A program made the position numbers and the translations under genes. A DNA stretch of 64,000 nucleotides from positions 1,054,001 to 1,118,000 of the forward strand of contig NZ_CP086120.1 in the NCBI RefSeq assembly GCF_021216675.1, read 5' to 3'. The notes under the pieces are model-generated. The model was given only the letters and a program-made list of their open reading frames with translations, was not told the origin of the DNA and ran no database searches. The stretch comes from Streptomyces gobiensis (GTDB taxonomy: Bacteria > Actinomycetota > Actinomycetes > Streptomycetales > Streptomycetaceae). Positions 8,209 through 16,797 of the stretch are shown here, piece by piece. Every line of letters starts with the position of its first letter. Position 1 is the first letter of the stretch.

Positions 8209-9927
8209 GCCCGCCGGGCGCCAGCCTCCCCAGCTGCCCGCCAGATCACGGTAGAGCGCGGAGCACGCCAGCAGCTCCGCGTGGCGGCCACAGACCGGGT
8301 GCGCGCCGTCGAGCACCAGCACCCGGTCCGCGCGCCGGGCCGAGCTGATCCGGTGCGCGATAACGATCAGCGCACCGGGACGGCGCAGAAAAGCCCGTTC
8401 CGCGCGGGCCTCCGCCGCCGGGTCGAGATGGCAGGTCGCCTCGTCCAGCACCACCACCCGGGCGGGCGACAGATACGCCCGGGCGAGGGCGATCAGCTGC
8501 CGCTCCCCCGCGGACAGCGCCGCCGGGTCGATCATGCCGTCCAAGCCGCCCAGCCGGGCGGTCAGTTCACCGGCTCCGGTCTGCTCGACCGCTGCCCCGG
8601 CCGTCTCGTCCGGCACCGGGCCGGGACAGAGATAGCTCAGGTTGTCACGGACGGTACCGCTGAAGACGTACGCCTCCTGCGGGATCAGCGCCACCTCCCC
8701 ACGGCGCCGGACGACACCGCCGGTCGGTCGCAGCAGCCCCGCGATCAGCCCGGCGAGCGTCGACTTGCCGATGCCGCTCGGCCCCACGACGGCCAGCGAG
8801 GCATCCATGGGGAGCGACAGACGCAGCCCCGCGAGCACCGGCTCGGCCCGCTCCCCATAGGCGAAGGTGACCCCGTCCAACTCCAGGGCGGCGCCGGGAT
8901 CCTGGGGCGCCGGGAGCTGGTGGGCGGCGGGAGGTGGCCCGTCCTGGCCGCCACCGTCCCGCAGTCGGCCGATGACCACCGCCAGCCGGGCCCCGGCGCC
9001 GCCCAGCCCCTGGATCAGGCTCTGCAGCGCGGGCAGCAGGGCCTGGACGAGGTAGGTGAACGCTCCGGCGAGCGCGCCCGCGCTCACCCCACGCGCCAGC
9101 AGCCAGGGCCCCATCACCAGCAGCAGCAGAATCGGCAACTGCCCGCCCACGCTGAGGGCGACCGCCCGGGCGACGCTCCACCGCGCCAGGGCGCCCGCGG
9201 CGCGGCGCTCCGTCTCGACACGGGCCAGCGCGTCCCGCCGTATCCGCTCCTCGGCACCGCAGGCCACCGTGTCCCGCAGCCCGGCAACGGTCGCACCCAG
9301 GGTCTCGGCCAGCTGCTCATCGGCCTCCAGAAAGACCCGTTGCCGCCGGGCCAGCGGGCGCAGCGTAAGGCCGAAGATCAGCAGGCCGCCCGCGAGCGGT
9401 GGCAGGACGATCACCAGCAGCAGCGGATGGAGGGAGAACAGCCCGACGAGCGCCCCGACCGCGGTGAAGACAAACGACCGGGTGGACATCACCAGTCCCG
9501 CGAAGCTGTCCCGGCCGATCTCCACCTGATGCGTCAACCGGGAGATCTCCCCCGACTCCCCCGCCCGCCCCCGGAGCACGGCGTCCCGCAGCCCCCGCCC
9601 CACAACACGCTGGACCAGCAGATCCCGTAGCGGCTCCGCCAGCGCGGCCACCGCCCGGTACACCCGGCCGCTGCCCAGCGCCCCGGCCAGGATGCCCAGC
9701 GCGGCGGCGCCCAGCCAGGCCAGGCCAACGGCCGGGCGATGCTGCAGGAAACCGTCATCGAGGGCCCGGGCGATCGCGTAACCGAGCAGAAAGGTCTGCG
9801 CCGCTTCCAGCATGGACCAGCCGCCCAGCGACGCCAGCGCCCGGGGGTGCCGCCGCATAAAGCGCAGACCGGCCGCGCATAGCCCGCCGTTGCGCCGGTG
9901 TTCAGCCGAGTTCGCCTGTTCAGCCAT
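8038..9927 (-). CDS. ramB: RamB-position ABC exporter subunit (fused membrane and ATPase)
   Basis: The 629-residue protein has an N-terminal six-helix exporter domain and a C-terminal ATPase with Walker A GPSGIGKST, signature LSAGERQL and Walker B VVVLDEATCHLD with the catalytic Glu. Its ATG lies inside the end of the upstream exporter gene (ATGGCTGA, 8-nt overlap), so translation is coupled. The pair would export the SapB-like peptide and possibly remove its leader. The reading frame continues about 57 codons past the usual end of such proteins, antisense to the ramR helix-turn-helix region (171-nt overlap). That is odd and may reflect loss of an earlier stop. Confidence 0.82.
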   Translation of the reverse strand: MAEQANSAEHRRNGGLCAAGLRFMRRHPRALASLGGWSMLEAAQTFLLGYAIARALDDGFLQHRPAVGLAWLGAAALGILAGALGSGRVYRAVAALAEPLRDLLVQRVVGRGLRDAVLRGRAGESGEISRLTHQVEIGRDSFAGLVMSTRSFVFTAVGALVGLFSLHPLLLVIVLPPLAGGLLIFGLTLRPLARRQRVFLEADEQLAETLGATVAGLRDTVACGAEERIRRDALARVETERRAAGALARWSVARAVALSVGGQLPILLLLVMGPWLLARGVSAGALAGAFTYLVQALLPALQSLIQGLGGAGARLAVVIGRLRDGGGQDGPPPAAHQLPAPQDPGAALELDGVTFAYGERAEPVLAGLRLSLPMDASLAVVGPSGIGKSTLAGLIAGLLRPTGGVVRRRGEVALIPQEAYVFSGTVRDNLSYLCPGPVPDETAGAAVEQTGAGELTARLGGLDGMIDPAALSAGERQLIALARAYLSPARVVVLDEATCHLDPAAEARAERAFLRRPGALIVIAHRISSARRADRVLVLDGAHPVCGRHAELLACSALYRDLAGSWGGWRPAGSEPARALSDADGVNAVTGPGLAGDRGHIVPYGPVAQMKGSGDLGDRGSFGGEGQNA

Positions 9928-11665
9928 CTTCGTCCTCGCCGAACACGGCTCGGTAGCCGGGGAGTTCCCACAGCCTGTTGTGCGGAGCCACCGCGCGGAT
10001 ACGGCCCTCATCGAGCCAGGCCACCAGATCGGCGCGGGCGGCGGTGGAGGCCCGATGGGCGACCACCAGTTTTGTACGGGACCGTTCGCCGCCCAGCAGC
10101 GCCTCGCTGACCTGCAGTTCGGTGGCCGTGTCCAGGCTGGAGGTGGCGTCGTCCAGAATCAGCAGCCGCCCGTCATGGGCGAACACCCGGGCCAAGCCGA
10201 GGCGTTGCGCCTCGCCACCGGAGAGCGGGGCGTCCGCGCAGCGGGTGTCGTAACCGGCGGGCAGCGTTCGTATGAAACCCTCCGCGCAGGCGGCGCGGGC
10301 GGCGGCCGCGATCCGCCGGGGGCCGGGGTCGGCCGGGCCGAAGCCAATGGTGCCGCCGATCGTGCCACCCAGCAGTGCGGGCCGCTCAAAGGCGTAGCCG
10401 ATGGCCCGGCGCAACTCCGCCCGGTCGATACGGTCCACGGGGACACCGTCCATCAGCACTTCGCCGCCATCCGGCTGGGTGAGCTTCCCCGCCAGCCGCG
10501 CCAGCTCCGACTTGCCCGATCCGGAGCGCCCCACCACGGCCACCGTCGATCCGCCCGGCACGGTCAGATCCACCCCGCGCAGCACGGTCCGGCCACCGCG
10601 TACCGCCGTTACCCCGCGCAGCTCCAGCCGCCCGGGCCCGGCGGGGAGCGCCCGCGTGCCGTACGGGACGGCCGGTACGGAGTGCACGTCGGCGAGCCGC
10701 CGGGCCGCTCCCCGGCTGCATATCAGGCCATTGAGGTGGCCCACCAGCACGCCCACCCCGGTGGCGAGCACGGCGTAGCGGGCCGCCGCCACCAGCTCGC
10801 CGACGGTGAGCTGCCCGGCCACCAGCAGCAGACCGCCGACCGCGATCACGGCGGTCTGCAGCAGCGGCACCAGGGCGGCCGCCTGTGCGGTGGCCCGGCC
10901 CAGCACCCGCCACACCCGGTGCCCTTGCTCGCTGAGCTCGGTCAGGGGGCCCAGGATCCTGGTGCGTTCCCGCTCGTAGGTGCCCGCCGCCGCGACCGTA
11001 CGGGCCCCCGCCAGGGCCTCGCTGAGCCGTCCCGCGATGGTGCCCTGTGCCTCCTGGTAGCGGGCGACGGAGTCGGCGGAGGAGCGGGCGAAGGTACGCA
11101 GCAGCAGGATCAGAACAGGTGCCCCGACAAGAAAGGCGGCGGCGAGCCGCAGGTCGATCAGGGCGAGGGCGGCCACCCCGCCGATGGGGGTCACCAGCGC
11201 GGCAAGCAGGGCGGCGGCCGCGGTGGGTGCGGTGCCCGCGTGGGCGGCGTTCCCGGTGCAGCGGGTGACCAGATCGCCCTGGGTGAACCGGGCGGCACCG
11301 GCGGGGCCGATGGCCAGCACGCGGTCCAGCAACCTGCCCCGCAGCCAGGCGGTGTTGCGGGCGTTGGTGGTGCCGGTGAGGACCGTTTCCACGGCGTCCA
11401 GCAGGAAGAGCGCGCCAAGGAGCAGTGCGCAGAGCGTGATCCAGTAGGTGGTGCTGGTGTCGGGGTTGGGGCTGGGGGTGGGGTTGGTCTGCGCTTCCTG
11501 CGGTGCGCCCTGTGCCAGCAGCAGATCGAGGGCATGGCCCAGGGTGGCGGGCAGCAGCAGGGTGGCCACGGCGGCGGCGGTGGTCGTCAGACAGAGTGCG
11601 ATGGTCCGTACCGCACTGTGCCGGGTGGCGTCGAGGAGAATCCGGTCGGCGGCGGGTGCTGCCAT
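9920..11665 (-). CDS. ramA: RamA-position ABC exporter subunit (fused membrane and ATPase)
   Basis: The 581-residue protein has an exporter membrane domain and an ATPase with Walker A GRSGSGKSE, signature LSGGEAQRLGLA and Walker B LLILDDATSSLD. The residue after the Walker B Asp is Asp rather than the usual Glu, so this site is probably weak in hydrolysis. That fits a heterodimer with RamB carrying the full site. The ATG at 11665 follows a strong AGGAGGAG site, so I prefer it to upstream starts. It lies about 100 nt downstream of the ramS stop, in the order ramC-ramS-ramA-ramB. Confidence 0.83.
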   Translation of the reverse strand: MAAPAADRILLDATRHSAVRTIALCLTTTAAAVATLLLPATLGHALDLLLAQGAPQEAQTNPTPSPNPDTSTTYWITLCALLLGALFLLDAVETVLTGTTNARNTAWLRGRLLDRVLAIGPAGAARFTQGDLVTRCTGNAAHAGTAPTAAAALLAALVTPIGGVAALALIDLRLAAAFLVGAPVLILLLRTFARSSADSVARYQEAQGTIAGRLSEALAGARTVAAAGTYERERTRILGPLTELSEQGHRVWRVLGRATAQAAALVPLLQTAVIAVGGLLLVAGQLTVGELVAAARYAVLATGVGVLVGHLNGLICSRGAARRLADVHSVPAVPYGTRALPAGPGRLELRGVTAVRGGRTVLRGVDLTVPGGSTVAVVGRSGSGKSELARLAGKLTQPDGGEVLMDGVPVDRIDRAELRRAIGYAFERPALLGGTIGGTIGFGPADPGPRRIAAAARAACAEGFIRTLPAGYDTRCADAPLSGGEAQRLGLARVFAHDGRLLILDDATSSLDTATELQVSEALLGGERSRTKLVVAHRASTAARADLVAWLDEGRIRAVAPHNRLWELPGYRAVFGEDEDG

Positions 11666-11764
11666 GGTGCGGGTCTCCTCCTCCTGTGGTGACGTGCGGT
11701 CCCGGGCGGACGGGATGAGGCCGCCGCCCGGGACCGCATGCATGTCAGCTGCGCCCGGGAGGGG

Positions 11765-11881
11765 TCAGCAGGTGGTCAGGCTCACGCTGCTGTCACCACA
11801 GAGCAGCAGGCTGGCAGCGCTCGGGTTGCCGCCGCCGGACATCTCCGGGGTCTCCAGGGTCTGCAGGTCGAGAAGAGCCAT
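11765..11881 (-). CDS. ramS: SapB-like class III lanthipeptide precursor RamS
   Basis: This 38-codon gene lies in the expected slot between ramC and ramA and has AGGAGG-type spacing before its ATG. The leader holds LLDLQTLETPEM, with the L-D-L-Q helix that class III synthetases recognise. The core carries two S-x-x-S-x-x-x-C units, SAASLLLC and SSVSLTTC, joined by GD. This is the two-ring pattern of SapB/AmfS, so two lanthionine or labionin rings are expected. The peptide ends directly on the last Cys, whereas S. coelicolor RamS has one more residue and a longer leader. The product should be a surfactant-like aerial-growth peptide. Confidence 0.92.
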   Translation of the reverse strand: MALLDLQTLETPEMSGGGNPSAASLLLCGDSSVSLTTC

Positions 11882-11947
11882 GGTGTTTCCTCCTGTGTGT
11901 TTGGGGACGGAGTTTTCTTTGTGACGACCCCCTCTTCGGGGCCGGTC

Positions 11948-14872
11948 TCAGGGCCGCTTGAGCGGCGGCAGGAAGGGCAGCTGTACGGGCTCGTGGTGCA
12001 GGGCGGAGCCGACAGCGAGCAGGCATCCTGCGGTGCCGGTGGAAAGGTCCATGGACAGACGCATCATCTGGTCGCCGGGGAAGGCCAGATGGCCTTGGTA
12101 GGACATGGCGGACCAGCTGAGGCAGTCGAGCTGGTGCTCAAGGTCATCGGCGGTGGCGCCGGGGGTGGCGGTGCGGCCAAGGTGCAGGATCATCCCGGCG
12201 CGGCCCCGGAAGAGGCCGGGCTGCGCGTAGTAACGGAGCTTCGCGGCGGGCAGGATGCCGTCGCGGGCCTGCTGGAATTCGGCTGCGTCGGGGCGGTAGG
12301 CCAGGTAGTCGTCGAGGACCATCGCGATGCCCGCGCTGCCCGCGCCGAGGTACGGCATCATGCGCGGTCCTTCGTCGACCTGCAGGGAGCCCTGGCTGTC
12401 CCGTACACAGCGCGCCAGGTCCTGGCGGAGGGCGTCCCCTGCCAGGTCCAGGAGCGCGGGATCGCCGGTGCGCTCGTGGAGCCGCAGGAAGAGCAGGGCC
12501 GGGCCGGTGGCGCCGTACAGCAGTCCGGCGCGCGCGGATCCGGTACGCGAGCCGTCTCGCTTTTCCGCCAGTCGCTTTTCCGCCAGGGCGGCCGCGGCGA
12601 GTTCGGCGGCTTCCATGGCACGGGTGTGCAGGCTGCCTTGGCCGGTGGTGGTGCCCAGGCGGTCCAGGGCGAGGCCGAGTCCGGCGAGACCGCTGTGCAG
12701 ATCGGGGCCGAGCTGCTGCCACTTCTCGGCTAGCACGCGGTCGGTCAGCTCCAGGGCGCGTGTCCGGTGGCCGAGGCCGTCCAGGACATGGGCGACGCCG
12801 AGCAGTCCGTCGTAGAGGCCGAACGGGGTGCGGCGCGGGGCGGGGTCGGTGTGGTCGAGCAGCCACTGCTCGCCCTGCTCATAGCGGGGGGCGCCGGTCT
12901 CGGCGAGTGCGTACAGCACTCCGGCGGCGCCATGGGCGAGGCCGAGGCCGCCGCCCTCGGCGAACTGGGCTATGTCGCCGGGGAAGAGGCGGTCGTCGCG
13001 GGTGGGGGTGGCGGAGGCGAGGATGGCTTGGGCCATCGAGTCCCGGCTCTGCGGCCACGGGGTTATGGGGTGCGGGCCGTGTTCGGGGTGCGGGCCGTTG
13101 TGGGGCTCGCCCGGTCTCGCCCCTTCTCGGCTGGGCCGACCTGCGGCTCCACCGCGCGGCGGGGCTTCGCCCCCGACGGGGACCCGGGGTTGGGTTTCCC
13201 CTATGCCCGCCCCTTCCCGGCTGTGCCGATCAGCGGCTCCGCCGCGTGGCGGGGCTCCGCCCGGCTGCGGGGTGCCCCGGCGGTTGGTTTCCCCTATGCC
13301 CGCCCCTTCCCGGAAACTGGGGCTTCGCCCCGGGGCCCCGGGGTGGCCGGTGCGGGACGGTGGCCGGGTGTTGTGCCCACCCACAGCCCCTCGCGGGGCT
13401 GCGAGTGCCCACAACGCTTGGGCGGGCCGACTGCCCACAACGCTCGGGGAGTGTTCTATCTCGGTGACTGCTTCGGTCAGGAAATCCTCGGGGATGTCCG
13501 GGAATTGGGCTGCTGCTATGTGGGCCAGGTGGGAGGCCTTGCTGCGGTCGATGGCGAGCAGCGTCGTCATGGGGATGAAGAGCGCCAGGCGCAGGCACGC
13601 GAGGGCGTAGTGGTCGATCTCGAAGCGGCGGCGGTCGGCGGGGGCGATAAAGCCCGGGTGGGCGACGATCTGCCGGGGGTTGTCCTCGGCGAGAGCCGCG
13701 GCCTCGAAGTCGAGCAGCGCCACGGACTTCTCGTCCGGGGCCACCATGATGTTGAACATATGCAGGTCGTTGAAGACCAGACCGCGTTCGTGCACGGCCG
13801 CGACGGCCTCTGCCACGGCCCGGTGGATGGCAAGGGCCCACTGGGTGTACTCGGCGACGGCATCCGGGTCGGGGTCGGCGACCAGCAGCGGGTGGCGCTG
13901 GGCGAAGAAGGAGTTGAGGGTCTGCCCCGGCAGAAAGTCCATCACCAGGAAGTGGTGACCGTCGAGGCTGAACCAGTCACGTACGGCCGGGGCAACGGAC
14001 AGTCCGGCGAGCCGTTCCAGGGCGGCCTTCTCCCGTTCCAGCCGGGTGACGGCGTCGGCGCTGTCGGCGGCGAGCCCGGCATAGGGGCGGCCCTCCTTGA
14101 GCACCACGTCCTCGCCGGTGCGCAGATCCTTGCCGGCGTAGACGCCACCGCCGTTGGAGAAGTGCAGGGCCCGTTCGATGCGGTACGGCAGATCGGCGAC
14201 CGTGGCGGCGTTGCGGGCGTTGAGGTGCGGCTGCAGAAATCCGGGGAGGGTCACCCACTCCGGTACGGAGAACGCGGGGTCCCTGCGGTCGGGGACCGTA
14301 CGGCCCTCGCCGTCTTCCATCGCGGGGACGAGCTGGCCTTGCTCGTCAAGGCAGTAGCGGGCGGCGAAGCCGCCGTAGCGCACATAGAGCGGGCCTTCCC
14401 GCCAGCGCAGATCGGTGAGGATGTACGGACCGGGCTCACCGTCGAGCAGGTCGCCCAGCTCGGTCAGGATGGTGTGCAGCTGGTCGTCGTCCGTGGGGTA
14501 GATGGTGCAGAACTTGCCGCTGGTGCCACGGCTGGCGTACTTGGCGTTGCGCAGCCGCAGCAGGTTGAGGTCCGGCACGAACTTGAACGGGATCGTCCGG
14601 GCAACGCAGTAGTCCCACACCCGGGCGGCGACCCGGTCGGCGTTGTGCAGACCGGCCGACACATGGATCTTCCAGCCCTGCGCGGGGAACTGGCCTCCGG
14701 TCGGCCGCAGTTCGAGCCAGTCGGCGGAGCGGGTGTGCCGCCAGCCGTCCGGAACCGGCCGCTGTGCGGTGCTGAGAACCGTGTCGGCCCCGCCCGGCCT
14801 GGCGGACATACGGCCAGGTGTCTCGTAGAAGTTTCTGTCCGCAAGGCAGAAAACCTCGTAACGGCTGTCCAT
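11948..14872 (-). CDS. ramC: Class III lanthipeptide synthetase RamC (lyase-kinase-cyclase)
   Basis: The 974-residue protein has an N-terminal lyase-type region (MDSRYEVFCLADRNFYETP start), a kinase domain from about residue 235 to 460 and a LanC-like cyclase domain from about 640 to the end. The kinase shows the ATP Lys in EDVVLKEGRPYAG, the catalytic loop LVFNDLHMFNIMVAP near residue 367 and DFEAA. It phosphorylates and eliminates Ser in RamS and then forms the rings. The ATG at 14872 follows GGAGGGG and matches known RamC N termini. Residues about 472-612 are a low-complexity Arg/Gly/Pro-rich insert encoded by palindromic repeats, between the kinase and cyclase domains. Function is probably kept because the frame is intact. 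Confidence 0.9.
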   Translation of the reverse strand: MDSRYEVFCLADRNFYETPGRMSARPGGADTVLSTAQRPVPDGWRHTRSADWLELRPTGGQFPAQGWKIHVSAGLHNADRVAARVWDYCVARTIPFKFVPDLNLLRLRNAKYASRGTSGKFCTIYPTDDDQLHTILTELGDLLDGEPGPYILTDLRWREGPLYVRYGGFAARYCLDEQGQLVPAMEDGEGRTVPDRRDPAFSVPEWVTLPGFLQPHLNARNAATVADLPYRIERALHFSNGGGVYAGKDLRTGEDVVLKEGRPYAGLAADSADAVTRLEREKAALERLAGLSVAPAVRDWFSLDGHHFLVMDFLPGQTLNSFFAQRHPLLVADPDPDAVAEYTQWALAIHRAVAEAVAAVHERGLVFNDLHMFNIMVAPDEKSVALLDFEAAALAEDNPRQIVAHPGFIAPADRRRFEIDHYALACLRLALFIPMTTLLAIDRSKASHLAHIAAAQFPDIPEDFLTEAVTEIEHSPSVVGSRPAQALWALAAPRGAVGGHNTRPPSRTGHPGAPGRSPSFREGAGIGETNRRGTPQPGGAPPRGGAADRHSREGAGIGETQPRVPVGGEAPPRGGAAGRPSREGARPGEPHNGPHPEHGPHPITPWPQSRDSMAQAILASATPTRDDRLFPGDIAQFAEGGGLGLAHGAAGVLYALAETGAPRYEQGEQWLLDHTDPAPRRTPFGLYDGLLGVAHVLDGLGHRTRALELTDRVLAEKWQQLGPDLHSGLAGLGLALDRLGTTTGQGSLHTRAMEAAELAAAALAEKRLAEKRDGSRTGSARAGLLYGATGPALLFLRLHERTGDPALLDLAGDALRQDLARCVRDSQGSLQVDEGPRMMPYLGAGSAGIAMVLDDYLAYRPDAAEFQQARDGILPAAKLRYYAQPGLFRGRAGMILHLGRTATPGATADDLEHQLDCLSWSAMSYQGHLAFPGDQMMRLSMDLSTGTAGCLLAVGSALHHEPVQLPFLPPLKRP
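13035..13455. repeat. Palindromic repeat block inside ramC, including copy 2
   Basis: The full 46-nt palindrome lies at 13370-13415 and is near-identical to 3343-3388. Next to it are three tandem-like units built on CCTATGCCCGCCCCTTCC and on GGCGGGGCTCCGCCCGGC. The same elements are intergenic elsewhere (about 3264-3390 and 45237-45776). Here they keep the ramC frame open on the minus strand and encode recurring peptide words such as REGAGIGET and RGGAADRHS. The block sits at the kinase-cyclase linker. Confidence 0.8.
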
Positions 14873-14977
14873 TGTCCCCTCCGGTCGGCGTGGCTCAAAC
14901 GCTTCCATGCCGGGCCGGAGGGGGAGTAGTCACGGCTGTCATGAGGTCACCGTGAGAAATGCATGGGTAACCATCGG

Positions 14978-15211
14978 TTACCCCTCGGGTGGGAAAACCG
15001 CCTCCCCGGAGCCGCTACGGGTGATGATGATCGCTTCGACCGGGCAGCTCTCCGCCGCGGTGAGGATGGCTTCGGAAGGGTCGCGCTCCCCGGCCACGGG
15101 GTGGGACTGCCGTGCCGAGCCCAGCCGGAAGTCCTCGGGTGCGCTGTTCACACACATACCGGAGCCGATGCAGACGCCGTGGTCCACCTCGATATGCCAG
15201 CGCTCCCCCAT
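14978..15211 (-). CDS. Small [3Fe-4S]-type ferredoxin
   Basis: The 77-residue protein has the Cys pattern CIGSGMC (C-x5-C) near residue 14 and a single later CPVEAI, so three ligands, as in the [3Fe-4S] ferredoxins that feed actinobacterial P450s. Its ATG overlaps the aldehyde dehydrogenase stop by 1 nt (TGATG), so the two are coupled. Because the operon carries a KstR-type box, this ferredoxin may donate electrons to the CYP125 encoded at 25929-27161. That link is inference. Confidence 0.88.
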   Translation of the reverse strand: MGERWHIEVDHGVCIGSGMCVNSAPEDFRLGSARQSHPVAGERDPSEAILTAAESCPVEAIIITRSGSGEAVFPPEG

Positions 15212-16674
15212 CAGTTGCCCTCCGGCGGCAGATGGATCATCTTGTGCTCCAGATATTCGCCGTATCCCTCGGGTCCGAACTCCCGGCCCAGGCCGGAGCT
15301 CTTGTAGCCGCCGAAGGGACCGAGCATGTCCAGGCTGAAGGTGTTCACCGAGTACGTTCCGGTCCGCACCTGGCGGGCGATGTCAACGCCATGTTCGACG
15401 TCCGCGGTCCAGACGCTGCCGGACAGCCCGTAGTCGGAGTCATTGGCGATACGGACGGCCTCCCCGGGGCCGGCTCCGTCGTCGTAGGGGAGCAGACAGA
15501 TCACCGGGCCGAAGATCTCCTCCCGGGCGATGCGCATGGAGTTGCTGACGTCACCGAAGAGGGTCGGTTCGACATACCAGCCCGTCGGCTGCGCGGCGGG
15601 CCTGCCGCCACCGGTCAGCACCTTGGCGCCCTCGTCCTGGCCGATGGCGATGTAGTCGAGCGAGCGCCGCCGCTGGCGCTCGGCGACCAGCGGGCCGACC
15701 TGGGTGGCCGGGTCCAGCGGGTCCCCGACGACCAGTTCGCCGGCCGCCACCGCGAAGCGTTCGGCGATCTCGCCGTAGCGGCTGCGGGGCACCAGGATGC
15801 GGGTCTGGGCGACGCAGGCCTGGCCGTTGTTCATCCAGGCGTTGGGCACGATTCCGGCGACCGCCGTCTCCAGATCGGCGTCCGGCAGAATCACCGCCGC
15901 CGACTTGCCGCCCAGCTCCAGGGTGACCCGGGTGAGGTTGCGGGAGGCGACCTCCATGACGCGTTTGCCCGCGCCCACCGAGCCGGTGAAGGAGACCTTG
16001 TCGATACCGGGGTGCCCGACCAGATACTCGCTGACCTCACGGTCGGCCGGGAGGATGGAGAGCACCCCCTCCGGCAGCCCGGCCTCATCGGCGAGTTCGG
16101 CCAGGATGTAGGAGTCCAGCGGGGTCTCGGGTGAGGGCTTGAGGATCACCGAGCAGCCGGTGAGCAGTGCGGGCGCGAGCTTGGCGGCGGCCACGAACTG
16201 CGGGACGTTCCAGGGAACTACGGCCGCCACCACCCCGACCGGCTCACGCCGCACCAGGATCGGACCGAGAACGCCGTCGCGGCGCTCTTCGTACGGGTAG
16301 TTCCTGGCCACCGTGATCGCCGCATCCCAGACCATCATGGCGCCCAGCGCCTGGGCGAGGACGCTCCAGGAGTAAGGGGAGCCGTTCTGCCGGGAGATAA
16401 GCCCGGCGATCTCCTCATGGCGGGCCGCGAAGGCGTCCTTGAGCCGGGTGACGACCTCGATCCGCTCTTCGAGTGTCCGGTCCGCCCAGCTCCCGGAGTC
16501 AAAGGACGTACGGGCGGCGCGTACGGCCCGGTCGACATCCTCACGGGAGGCGTGCGGCACCCGGCCGATGACCTCCTCGGTGTGCGGCGAGACCACCTCG
16601 ATGGTGCCGGTGCCGACCGGGTCGGCCAGCTTCCCGCCGATATAGAGCTGTCCATGCTCGATGAGGTCGGTCAT
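15211..16674 (-). CDS. NAD(P)-dependent aldehyde dehydrogenase
   Basis: The 487-residue protein has the usual ALDH length. It shows the general-base Glu in LELGGKSAAVIL, the catalytic Cys in NNGQACVAQTRILVP, and the late motif EEIFGPVICLLPY. It oxidises an aldehyde to the acid. In steroid side-chain breakdown such an enzyme could take the C26 aldehyde made by CYP125 to the acid. The ATG at 16674 is the only start consistent with the ALDH N terminus. A palindrome shared with the CYP125 promoter and a KstR-type box lie 32-64 nt upstream. It is coupled to the ferredoxin gene downstream. Confidence 0.88.
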   Translation of the reverse strand: MTDLIEHGQLYIGGKLADPVGTGTIEVVSPHTEEVIGRVPHASREDVDRAVRAARTSFDSGSWADRTLEERIEVVTRLKDAFAARHEEIAGLISRQNGSPYSWSVLAQALGAMMVWDAAITVARNYPYEERRDGVLGPILVRREPVGVVAAVVPWNVPQFVAAAKLAPALLTGCSVILKPSPETPLDSYILAELADEAGLPEGVLSILPADREVSEYLVGHPGIDKVSFTGSVGAGKRVMEVASRNLTRVTLELGGKSAAVILPDADLETAVAGIVPNAWMNNGQACVAQTRILVPRSRYGEIAERFAVAAGELVVGDPLDPATQVGPLVAERQRRRSLDYIAIGQDEGAKVLTGGGRPAAQPTGWYVEPTLFGDVSNSMRIAREEIFGPVICLLPYDDGAGPGEAVRIANDSDYGLSGSVWTADVEHGVDIARQVRTGTYSVNTFSLDMLGPFGGYKSSGLGREFGPEGYGEYLEHKMIHLPPEGN

Positions 16675-16705
16675 AGCTCTGCCTCCCGAAGGCTGGAACA
16701 AAATA

Positions 16706-16738
16706 TCTGACGCAACATCAGAACTAGTACCAGTTCTA
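16706..16738. promoter_or_regulatory. Divergent promoter with KstR-type box and a second palindrome
   Basis: TAGTACCAGTTCTA (16725-16738) matches the KstR box with one mismatch and reads TAGAACTGGTACTA on the other strand. Next to it, TCTGA-N7-TCAGA (16706-16722) is an inverted repeat; on the minus strand it reads TCTGATGTTGCGTCAGA. The same palindrome, with different central bases, precedes CYP125. Both genes have it about 30 nt before their start codons. The region serves the ALDH gene on the minus strand and the MBL-fold gene on the plus strand. Confidence 0.65.
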
Positions 16739-16797
16739 GTTATAGTGAGCAATGAACGTGCCCGGACCTGTGCGTTACGGAACGAGAGGGGAACCGT

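Noticed and set aside
12767..14929. 720-codon plus-strand frame across ramC
   Set aside because: It mirrors the ramC gene and its repeats, without recognisable domains.
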